Assembly: GCF_001509485.1 (NCBI RefSeq)
Contig: NZ_LLZI01000001.1
Location: forward strand, 62,001-126,000
Length of the DNA: 64,000 bases
Reading direction: 5' to 3'
DNA from: Streptomyces sp. NRRL F-4489
GTDB taxonomy: Bacteria > Actinomycetota > Actinomycetes > Streptomycetales > Streptomycetaceae
Both the position numbers and the translations under genes were made by a program. The notes under the pieces are model-generated. The model was not told where the DNA came from, made no database searches, and saw nothing but the letters and a program-made list of their open reading frames with translations. Shown piece by piece: positions 8,601 to 15,846 of the stretch; position 1 is the stretch's first letter; every line of letters begins with the position of its first letter.

Positions 8601-8622
8601 GGTAGACGTCTAGACGTCTACC
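8601..8622. promoter_or_regulatory. Perfect 22-bp palindrome in the DUF202 / FGE divergent gap
   Basis: Half-site GGTAGACGTCT (8601-8611) followed directly by its exact reverse complement. It contains two overlapping TAGACGTCTA palindromes offset by 8 bp and a central GTCTAGAC. It lies 24 nt before the DUF202 start and 79 nt before the FGE start. The size and symmetry fit an operator. The GTCTAGAC core is of the kind bound by GntR/HutC proteins, and a HutC-type regulator ends the downstream cluster. Confidence 0.75.
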
Positions 8623-8700
8623 GCCTCGATGGTCATGCTGGGAGCCAGGGCACCGCCTGTCAAGGGAGAGCCCCTGTGCACAACGGAAGTGAGCCACCGC

Positions 8701-9774
8701 ATGGATACCTCGGCCGCATCGGCCACCCCGGCCCTACCCAGCACCCCGGCCACCCCGGCCACCCCGGCCACCTCTGCCGCCTCGGACGCCCCGGCCGCCG
8801 CTGCTCAGCCAGGCATCCCGCAGTGCTGTGCGCCGTCCCGCGACCTGGGCGCCCCTGCCCCCGCAGCCCAGGCAGCCCGCGTCCCGGGTGGCGGGCCCGC
8901 GCGCACCGAACGGGAGCGGCACCGCGGCATGGTCCGGATCCCCGCCGGACCGTTCCTGATGGGCGGCGACGATCCGGACGCCTTCCCCGACGACGGTGAG
9001 GGGCCGGTCCGCGAGGTGTACCTCGACACGTACCGCATCGACGCCAAGGCGGTCAGCAACGCCCAGTTCGCCGCCTTCGTCAAGGCAACCGGCTATGTCA
9101 CGGACGCCGAGCGGATCGGCTGGTCGTTCGTCTTCCAGATGCTGGTCGGCGCCGAAGCGGCCGGACACGTCCTTCAGGGCAGGGTCCGGCAGACGCCGTG
9201 GTGGCTGCCGGTCGAGGGCGCGAGCTGGCGGCAACCGGGCGGACCCGGTTCAGGCATCGCCGACCGGCAGAACCATCCGGTGGTGCACGTCTCCTTCAAC
9301 GACGCGGCGGCCTACGCGGCCTGGGCCGGCAAGCGGCTCCCGACGGAAGCCGAATGGGAGAAGGCGTCGCGGGGCGGCCTGGTCCAGGCACGTTTCCCCT
9401 GGGGGGACGAGTTCGCCCCGCGCGGCCGGCACCGGTGCAACACCTGGCGCGGGCAGTTCCCCCGCCGGCACGAGGACGGGCGGCCGGGCACCGTGCCCGT
9501 CGACGCCTACCGGCCCAACGGCTACGGCCTGTTCAACACCTCGGGCAATGTGTGGGAGTGGTGCGCGGACTGGTTCAGCACGGACTGGCACGTACCGTCG
9601 CGGCCCGGGACCCGGCGCGATCCGGGCGGGCCGCCGGAGGGCAGCGAGCGTGTGATGCGCGGCGGTTCGTACCTGTGCCACGCGTCGTACTGCAACCGCT
9701 ATCGCACCGCCGCCCGCACCAAGAATCCGCCCGACAACTCCACCGGGCACCTCGGCTTCCGCTGCGCCGCCTGA
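8701..9774 (+). CDS. Formylglycine-generating enzyme (sulfatase-activating)
   Basis: 357-residue copper-dependent oxidase that turns the active-site Cys of sulfatases into formylglycine. It has the FGE-sulfatase domain from about residue 75 ([17 protein letters not shown]) to the end, with [40 protein letters not shown] and the catalytic pair in [15 protein letters not shown], which I place at Cys326 and Cys331. The fixed 5-residue spacing matches known FGE. The first 70 residues are Ala/Pro/Thr-rich and carry a short repeat. ATG at 8701 follows GGAAG. It heads an MHS carrier / sulfatase / GntR gene set and probably serves both sulfatases of the window. Confidence 0.93.
   Translation: MDTSAASATPALPSTPATPATPATSAASDAPAAAAQPGIPQCCAPSRDLGAPAPAAQAARVPGGGPARTERERHRGMVRIPAGPFLMGGDDPDAFPDDGEGPVREVYLDTYRIDAKAVSNAQFAAFVKATGYVTDAERIGWSFVFQMLVGAEAAGHVLQGRVRQTPWWLPVEGASWRQPGGPGSGIADRQNHPVVHVSFNDAAAYAAWAGKRLPTEAEWEKASRGGLVQARFPWGDEFAPRGRHRCNTWRGQFPRRHEDGRPGTVPVDAYRPNGYGLFNTSGNVWEWCADWFSTDWHVPSRPGTRRDPGGPPEGSERVMRGGSYLCHASYCNRYRTAARTKNPPDNSTGHLGFRCAA
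8742..8768 (+). repeat. 9-bp tandem repeat in FGE N-terminal coding region
   Basis: Three exact copies of CACCCCGGC in frame, coding for a Thr-Pro-Ala repeat in the low-complexity N-terminus of the formylglycine-generating enzyme. Copy number is likely to vary between strains. Confidence 0.8.
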
Positions 9775-9892
9775 GAAACCAGGCAGCCACCTGGTCACCC
9801 AGCCGCCTGGACGCCCGGACACCCAGGCGCCCACGCACCCAGTCACCCGCACGCCACTCTCTCCCCACCAGACACCGCGAGAGGAGCCGACA

Positions 9893-11251
9893 TTGGCTCT
9901 CCCCCGTGCCGGGGGCCCGCCCCCGCCCGGCTCCGTGCCGAAGAAACTCATCGCCGCCTCGGTCTTCGGCAACACCATCGAGTTCTACGACTTCGCGGTC
10001 TACGGGCTCATGACCGCCCTGGTCTTCGACAAGGTCTTCTTCCCCGCCGCGGATCCCGCCGTGGGCACCGTACTGGCCTTCGCCGCCTTCGCCGTCGGCT
10101 TCCTCTCCAGGCCGCTCGGCGGTGCCGTCTTCGGGCACCTCGGCGACCGGTTCGGGCGCAAACCCATGCTGCTGTGGAGCCTGGGGATCATGGGAGGGGC
10201 GACCTTCCTGATGGGGCTGCTGCCCAGTTACGCGGCCGTGGGCATCTGGGCCCCCGTGCTGCTCACCGTCCTGCGGTTCTGCCAGGGGCTGGGTCTGGGC
10301 GGGGAGTGGGGCGGTGCGGTGAGCCTGGTGATCGAGAGCGCGCCGCCGCACCGCCGCGGCTGGTACGGCAGCCTGGTGCAGACCGGCAGCGGGCTCGGGA
10401 TCATCCTGTCGTCCCTCACCCTCACCGCCCTGCTGGCCGGCCTCACCACCGAGCAGCTCCTTGCCTGGGGCTGGCGCCTCCCCTTCCTCGTCAGCATCCT
10501 CCTGGTCGGCGTCGGTCTCGTCATACGCCAACGGATCGAGGAATCACCGGAGTTCGAGCGGTTGAGGGATCAGGGGGCGCCGGTCCGGGCGCCGTTGCGG
10601 GAGACCGTGCGCCGGCACGGGAAGAGCATCGGGCTCGCCATCGGGATGCACACGGCCATCGCGGCGTTCGGCTTCCTCCTCGGTGTGTACGTCATCGCGT
10701 ACCTCGTCGACCAGCTCCAGCTGTCCCGGTCGACCGCGACCACCATCAACGTGGTCAGCGCCGTCTTCTACCTGGCCGGCATGCTGCTCTCCGGCCGGCT
10801 GTGCGACCGCGTCGGCCGCCGCCGCGTCTATCTCGCCTGCGGTCTGCTGCTGATCCCGACGCCGTTCCTGCTGTTCGCGCTGCTGGACACGCGTTCACTG
10901 CCGGTGGTCTTCACCGCGTGCTGCCTGGCGAATTTCGTCAACGGGCTCCCCTACGGCGTGCAGGCGTCCCTGTTCTGCGAACTGTTCCCGGCGTCCGTGC
11001 GCTACAGCGGCATCTCGCTCGGCTTCCAGATCGCCACCGTGCTCGGCGGGGCCCTGGCCCCGACCGTGGCCGCCCTGCTGCTGCGGGCCTCCGGCGGCCG
11101 GTCCTGGCCGATCGCCGCCTATGTCTCCGTCCTCGCCGTGGCCATGGTCGCCTGCACGGCGGCCGCCCGCGGCATTCACCCGCGTACCGAGTCCCACGCC
11201 GTACCCCCCGGTCCCCTCCCCGTACCTCATCGCCCGCCCTCGCAGCCGTAA
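9893..11251 (+). CDS. MHS-family MFS transporter (sulfatase cluster 1)
   Basis: 452-residue carrier of the metabolite:H+ symporter family (ShiA/ProP type), about 12 membrane segments. Signature stretches are GNTIEFYDFAVYGLMTALVF in TM1, GHLGDRFGRKPML, GLGLGGEWGGAVSLVIESAP and LFPASVRYSGISLGFQ. A TTG start at 9893 is chosen because GAGAGGAG lies 6 nt upstream. It stands between the FGE and sulfatase genes on the same strand, so its likely cargo is the sulfate ester or its product. The last 20 residues are Pro-rich. Confidence 0.9.
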   Translation: MALPRAGGPPPPGSVPKKLIAASVFGNTIEFYDFAVYGLMTALVFDKVFFPAADPAVGTVLAFAAFAVGFLSRPLGGAVFGHLGDRFGRKPMLLWSLGIMGGATFLMGLLPSYAAVGIWAPVLLTVLRFCQGLGLGGEWGGAVSLVIESAPPHRRGWYGSLVQTGSGLGIILSSLTLTALLAGLTTEQLLAWGWRLPFLVSILLVGVGLVIRQRIEESPEFERLRDQGAPVRAPLRETVRRHGKSIGLAIGMHTAIAAFGFLLGVYVIAYLVDQLQLSRSTATTINVVSAVFYLAGMLLSGRLCDRVGRRRVYLACGLLLIPTPFLLFALLDTRSLPVVFTACCLANFVNGLPYGVQASLFCELFPASVRYSGISLGFQIATVLGGALAPTVAALLLRASGGRSWPIAAYVSVLAVAMVACTAAARGIHPRTESHAVPPGPLPVPHRPPSQP

Positions 11252-11357
11252 CCGCAACCGCACCCCGGTCACCCGCCGACCACTCCCACCCCTCCGCAAC
11301 GCGCCGAACACCCGCCCCCCGCAACGCGCCGAACACCCGCGACAAGGAGCACACCCC

Positions 11358-12914
11358 ATGCAGCGCAACATCGTCCTGGTCATGGTCGACCAGCTCGCCG
11401 CCCGCTGGCTGGAACAAGCCTGGGACGGCATCGTCGACCTGCCCAACCTCCGGCGCCTGGCGGACCGCGGTGTGCGGTTCACCAACGCCTACACCCCCAA
11501 CCCGGTGTGCAGCCCGGCCCGGGCCAGCGTCGCCACCGGACTGACCAGCCAGGGGCACGGCGTCACCGAGTGCGGCTACACCTTGGACCCCGAACTCCCC
11601 ACGTTCATGCGGGAGTTGCAGCAGGGCGGCTGGCGCACCGGGCTGTTCGGCAAGCTGCATCTGGCGCCCTCCATCGCCGGGGTGCGCCCCGACTACCGCC
11701 GGTACGGCTTCGACGTCACCTGTGTCACGGAGGACGCCCGGGCCGGCGAGTGGCTGGACTGGGTCCGCGACCAGCACCCCGGGCACTACGAAGCGGCGCA
11801 GGCCACGGTCTGGATGACGATGATTCCGGAGCTGACCGGCTACGGTCCCGACCGGATCGACCTGCGCGCGGAGATCGAGAAGGCCCGGCAGCGCTATCCG
11901 GAGGCCGCCACCGAGGCGTACACCCTGCCCTTCCCCGCCGAGGTGTCGCAGACTGCCTGGATCACCGACCGGGCCTGCGACTTCGTCCGCTCGACCGCCG
12001 CGGACACCCCGTTCTTCGCGCAGGTCAGCTACGTGCAGCCGCACAATCCGTTCGCGCCGCCGGCCGAGTACGTCCCGCACGTCCGCACCGAACGCATCCC
12101 CGAGCCCGTCCCGGCCGAGTGGGCCGTGGCGGACCGCCTCCCCTACTTCGCCCAGGAACGCTACGGCCGGTGCAGTTACGACACCCGTGACTGGGCCCGC
12201 GACCGCCGGCTGTACTTCGCGGACTGCGCCCACCTCGACCACGAACTCGGCCGGCTGCTCGACTGCCTGGCCGAGACCGGCACGCTGGCCGGCACCTACG
12301 TCCTCTTCTGCTCCGACCACGGCGAACTCCTCCACGACCACGGCATGCTGGGCAAGTGGGAGCGCCACTACGACCCGTGCATCCGCGTCCCGCTGATCGT
12401 GAACGGCCCGGGCCTCACCCCCGGCTTCCGCGACGAGCTGGTCGAACTCACCGATCTCGCGCCCACCATCCTGGACCTGGCCGGACTCGACCATCCGGTG
12501 CTGCCCCGGCCCGACCTCGGCCGCCCGCGCAACCCCGAACGGATCCCGCTCTTCGCGGGCCGTTCGCTGCTCCCGCTGTGCCTGGGCGGCGAACCCGGCG
12601 ATGACCAGGGCGGCGAGGCGGAGCCGTGGCGCGACGCGGTGTACATCCAGAGCAACAACAACCACTGGGAAGCCTCCCCGCGCAGCTGGGCACGGACCAT
12701 CCGCACCGCGCGCCACCGCTACACCACCTTCTTCTCCGGCGGCGGCGAGCAGCTCTTCGACCTCGTCAGCGACCCGGACGAGCAGCACAACCTCGCCGGC
12801 CTCCCGGAGTGGGAGGAGACCCGGCGCGAGCTGCGCGACCGGCTGCTGGAGATGATCGTGTGCGCCGGCTACCCGAACAGCCCGCGGGACTTGTTCGGCA
12901 TCGGCACCTGGTGA
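11358..12914 (+). CDS. Type I (formylglycine) sulfatase
   Basis: 518-residue alkaline-phosphatase-fold sulfatase. It begins MQRNIVLVMVDQLAARW, with metal ligand Asp11. It carries the C-x-P-x-R signature in NPVCSPARASVATG, where Cys51 would be converted to formylglycine, and later GLFGKLHLAPS and FCSDHGELLHDHGMLGKW, as in choline/aryl sulfatases. No signal peptide is seen, so the enzyme acts in the cytoplasm after uptake by the MHS carrier upstream. AAGGAG lies 8 nt before the ATG. Substrate is unknown; choline-sulfate-like or phosphonate-hydrolase-like activity cannot be excluded. Confidence 0.92.
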   Translation: MQRNIVLVMVDQLAARWLEQAWDGIVDLPNLRRLADRGVRFTNAYTPNPVCSPARASVATGLTSQGHGVTECGYTLDPELPTFMRELQQGGWRTGLFGKLHLAPSIAGVRPDYRRYGFDVTCVTEDARAGEWLDWVRDQHPGHYEAAQATVWMTMIPELTGYGPDRIDLRAEIEKARQRYPEAATEAYTLPFPAEVSQTAWITDRACDFVRSTAADTPFFAQVSYVQPHNPFAPPAEYVPHVRTERIPEPVPAEWAVADRLPYFAQERYGRCSYDTRDWARDRRLYFADCAHLDHELGRLLDCLAETGTLAGTYVLFCSDHGELLHDHGMLGKWERHYDPCIRVPLIVNGPGLTPGFRDELVELTDLAPTILDLAGLDHPVLPRPDLGRPRNPERIPLFAGRSLLPLCLGGEPGDDQGGEAEPWRDAVYIQSNNNHWEASPRSWARTIRTARHRYTTFFSGGGEQLFDLVSDPDEQHNLAGLPEWEETRRELRDRLLEMIVCAGYPNSPRDLFGIGTW

Positions 12915-12933
12915 CAGTCGTAGGATCAAGGCC

Positions 12934-13689
12934 GTGAGGAAGCCCCCCAAACGTGCATCGGCAGTCGCCCAGGCCATCCGCGAGCACATCGCCGCGCAAC
13001 TGCGACCGGGCGATCAGCTGCCCTCCGAGGCCGAGTTCACCCGGAGCCTCGGTGTCAGCCGGGTCACGGTGCGCGATGCGCTGAGCCAGCTGTGGGTCGA
13101 GGGCCTCATCACGCGCCGCTGGGGCGTGGGCACCTTCGTCCGCGAGCGTCCCGTCGCGGCCGGCGGCGCGGTCGCCAACATCTACGTGGACCTCGGGGAC
13201 GTCGGTTCCCTGCCCGAGCGGATCCGGCACGAGGGGCACACCCCGGAGCTGGCCCACGCGCGGGTCGAGCAGGTGCCCTGCCCGGCGGAGAACGCCGCGG
13301 ACCTGGGCACGGAGCCGGGCGAGCAGGTGTGGTTCATCGAGCGCTGCCTGTGCGTCGACGGCCGGCCCGGCGTGCTGCTGCGGGCCTATGTGCCCCTGCG
13401 GGTCAACGGGGTGGCGGTCGACGCCACCCCGCTCACCGCCCTCGACGCCGACATCCCCAGTCTCATCCAGCGCACCGGCACGCGCGTCGTACGGGACGAG
13501 GCGCGGCTGGACGCGGCGGTCGCCGACGACACGATCCGCCGGCTGCTCGACCTTCCCGAACCGTCCGTCGCCGTGCTGCACGCGCACCAGGCCAGCTACT
13601 CCGACGCCGGGGACATCGTGGTGTCGACCGAGAGCTACTACCGGTCCGATGTGTTCTCGATCATGCTGGTGCGGACGGCGTCGGGGTGA
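12934..13689 (+). CDS. GntR-family regulator, HutC subfamily
   Basis: 251-residue regulator with an N-terminal winged helix (residues 10-70, GDQLPSEAEFTRSLGVSRVT) and a C-terminal UTRA ligand domain ending in STESYYRSDVFSIMLVR, a typical HutC end. It follows the sulfatase by 19 nt, so it is the last gene of the FGE / carrier / sulfatase operon. It is the natural candidate to bind the 22-bp palindrome at 8601-8622 in front of FGE. GTG start at 12934. The ligand may be the sulfatase substrate or product. Confidence 0.9.
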   Translation: MRKPPKRASAVAQAIREHIAAQLRPGDQLPSEAEFTRSLGVSRVTVRDALSQLWVEGLITRRWGVGTFVRERPVAAGGAVANIYVDLGDVGSLPERIRHEGHTPELAHARVEQVPCPAENAADLGTEPGEQVWFIERCLCVDGRPGVLLRAYVPLRVNGVAVDATPLTALDADIPSLIQRTGTRVVRDEARLDAAVADDTIRRLLDLPEPSVAVLHAHQASYSDAGDIVVSTESYYRSDVFSIMLVRTASG

Positions 13690-13703
13690 GCCGGGGCCGG
13701 GGC

Positions 13704-13739
13704 CCGTTCGCGCCGCGCGCCCGGGCCCTTGGCGAACGG
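13704..13739. terminator. Possible bidirectional terminator
   Basis: CCGTTCGC (13704-13711) and GCGAACGG (13732-13739) form an inverted repeat with a GC-rich 20-nt loop, in the gap where the GntR and LacI genes converge. There is no clear U tract, as is common in Streptomyces. Confidence 0.35.
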
Positions 13740-13750
13740 CGTGCGCCGCG

Positions 13751-14755
13751 TCAGGGAGACGAGTCGCGGACGCGCAGGGTGTACGGCATGGGCGCGACGG
13801 GCGCGACCGTCTCGCCCTCGATCGCGGCAACGAGCAGTTCCACCGCCTGGCGGCCGTAGGTGTCCAGGTCCGTACCCACCGCGGACAGCGAAGGGCGCAG
13901 GTATTCGGCCATGGGGACGTCCTCGCACGAGATGACGGCGAGGTCGCCGGGCACGCTCAGGCCGCTGTCGGCGGCGGCGCGCAGGGCGCCCAGGGCCATG
14001 GGCACGTTGGCCGCGAGCACCGCCTCCGGCTTCGTCCCGGACGCGAGTACGTCCGCCATGGCGCGCCGCGCCGGCCCGGCCTGGAAGTCCCCGTCGAGGA
14101 CCATCCGGCGCGGCACCCGCCGCCCCGCGGCCCGGCACGCCGCCCGGTAACCCGCCAGGATCTGCCGCGAGTAGGCGGACGACGCGTTCCCGCTCAGGCA
14201 GGCGACGGGCCAGCGCCCGCGGTCCAGCAGGTGGGCGGTGGCCTCCCGGGCGGCGGCCGCGTAATCCATCACCATGGCGGGGACGGACAGGCCGGGCAGC
14301 CGCTGCGAGGTGCTGACGGCGGCCACGCCCTGCTCCAGGAGATGCGCGAGGGCGTCCCGGACGGGGGGTGTGTCGAGGTCGTCCGCGGTGGCCAGCAGGA
14401 TGCCGTCCACCCCCCGCTTGGGCAGCGACGCGAGGAAGCCGAGGAGGCGGTCGGTGCGGTGGTCGAGGTCGCACAGCAGGACGCTGTACCCCTTGGCCTC
14501 GGCGGCCTGCTCGATGGCTTTCGCCAGCCGCCCGTGGAACGGCTGCGAGATGTCGCCGACCAGCAGCGCCAGGGTGTCGAACGTGCCGCTGCGCAGCCCG
14601 CGGGCGGCCGAGCTGGGCTGGTAGTTCAGGCGCGCGACGGCGGCCAGGACGCGGTTGCGCTTCTCCGCCACGACGATGTCCGGGTGGTTCAGGACACGGG
14701 AAACAGTCGCCGGCGAGACGCCGGCCGCCCGGGCCACATCGCTGATGGTGGCCAT
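13751..14755 (-). CDS. LacI-family regulator of the sulfatase / nucleoside hydrolase unit
   Basis: 334-residue LacI/GalR repressor. The helix-turn-helix and hinge are ATISDVARAAGVSPATVSRV (2-21) with SSAARGLRSGTFDTLAL. A periplasmic-binding-protein-like sensor domain follows, with GYRAACRAAG and ISCEDVPMAEYL near the end. The ATG at 14755 is used because MATISDVA is the normal family start. It lies downstream of, and on the same strand as, the nucleoside hydrolase and sulfatase genes. Three GAAATCGATTTC palindromes in this neighbourhood have the CG-centred form of LacI operators, so it likely represses the sulfatase and carrier promoters. Confidence 0.9.
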   Translation of the reverse strand: MATISDVARAAGVSPATVSRVLNHPDIVVAEKRNRVLAAVARLNYQPSSAARGLRSGTFDTLALLVGDISQPFHGRLAKAIEQAAEAKGYSVLLCDLDHRTDRLLGFLASLPKRGVDGILLATADDLDTPPVRDALAHLLEQGVAAVSTSQRLPGLSVPAMVMDYAAAAREATAHLLDRGRWPVACLSGNASSAYSRQILAGYRAACRAAGRRVPRRMVLDGDFQAGPARRAMADVLASGTKPEAVLAANVPMALGALRAAADSGLSVPGDLAVISCEDVPMAEYLRPSLSAVGTDLDTYGRQAVELLVAAIEGETVAPVAPMPYTLRVRDSSP

Positions 14756-14878
14756 GGCGCCCCCTTCGTTCCTCGTCGCTCCCTCGGCGGGCAGCCGCGG
14801 TCCGCGGAGGTCCGCCGCTGCCCGCGCCAGCCTACTGGCTGCCGGCCCAGTCACCGGCGCGCCGTCCGTCCCCTCAGC

Positions 14879-15841
14879 TCAGCACAGCTTCCCGCAGGCA
14901 TGGTCCAGGAAGAGCCGGCGGTAGCGTGAGGCGTCCACACCCAACGCGACGTCCACGAGCGGGCCGATCGGGGCGCCGTCCAGGTCGGACTCGCCGCGAT
15001 GGCCCCGGCGGTCGACGACGGTCTGGCCCCGGGTGATCCCCTCCGCCAGGCAGATCCGCACGGGCAGCGGGGTGGTGCGCAGGCCCCCGGGGTCGGCGGC
15101 GGCGCACACCGCGCCCGCGTCCCCGAGCCCGGCACCGCCCGGTATCGCGATCCGGGTGTCGTCGGCGCCGCCCGACAGATGCCGCAGCAGCCGGCCGGCC
15201 AGCCGCGTCCCCGGCTCCTCGGCGGCGGCGAGCGTGTCGACCTCGGCGCGGCTGAGGGCGACGTCGTAGAAGACGTCCAGGCCGTACATGGTCAGGGGCA
15301 CGCCCGCGCCCAGCACCAGAGCGGCGGCTTCCGGATCGTGCCAGACGTTGAACTCGGCGACGGGCGTGGCGTTGCCGACCGCCGCCGTCCCGCCCATGAA
15401 GACGATGCGCTTGATACCGGCGGCGACCTCTGGGTGACTGCGCAGCAGCAGGGCCGTGTTGGTCATCGGCGCCAGGGTTATCAGGGTGACGGGAGTCGGA
15501 CTGTCCGCGATCTGACGTCGCATCAGTTCAACGGCGTGCAGCTCGGACGGGCGGCGTGTGGGTGCGGGCAGACCGAGGTCGGCCAGGCCGTCGGCGCCGT
15601 GGACGTGACGGGCGTCGTGCCAGTCAGCGAGGAGGGGCCGCTCGGCGCCCCGGCCCACCGGGATGTCGGGGGCACCCGCGGTCTCCAGCACGGTGAGCGT
15701 GTTGCGGACCACCCCGTCGACGTCCGTGTTGCCGGCGACACAGGTGATGGCTCGGACGTTCAGCCCGGGGTGCCGGACCGCGAGCAGCAGCGCGAGCGCG
15801 TCATCGACACCGGTGTCGACATCGAGGATCACTTCTTCCAT
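14879..15841 (-). CDS. Nucleoside hydrolase (sulfatase unit)
   Basis: 320-residue inosine-uridine-type N-ribohydrolase that cleaves nucleosides to base and ribose. The Ca2+/ribose site DVDTGVDDALALLLA is at residues 7-21, VFMGGTAAVGNATPVAEFNV and WHDPEAAALVLGAG follow in the middle. The length is as usual. ATG at 15841 with AAGGAG 7 nt upstream; it starts 5 nt after the sulfatase stop codon, so the two are in one operon. That pairing is unusual and suggests a substrate that is both a sulfate ester and a ribonucleoside, but this is inference. Base preference cannot be read from the sequence. Confidence 0.9.
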   Translation of the reverse strand: MEEVILDVDTGVDDALALLLAVRHPGLNVRAITCVAGNTDVDGVVRNTLTVLETAGAPDIPVGRGAERPLLADWHDARHVHGADGLADLGLPAPTRRPSELHAVELMRRQIADSPTPVTLITLAPMTNTALLLRSHPEVAAGIKRIVFMGGTAAVGNATPVAEFNVWHDPEAAALVLGAGVPLTMYGLDVFYDVALSRAEVDTLAAAEEPGTRLAGRLLRHLSGGADDTRIAIPGGAGLGDAGAVCAAADPGGLRTTPLPVRICLAEGITRGQTVVDRRGHRGESDLDGAPIGPLVDVALGVDASRYRRLFLDHACGKLC

Positions 15842-15846
15842 GAAGG

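Noticed and set aside
8601..8622. The 22-bp palindrome as a transposon end or attachment site
   Set aside because: No second copy, target duplication, integrase or transposase gene was seen nearby; an operator explains it better.
14796..14835. Inverted repeat GCGGGCAGC / GCTGCCCGC upstream of the LacI gene as a LacI operator
   Set aside because: It does not resemble the GAAATCGATTTC sites and has a large loop; more likely weak structure in the leader.
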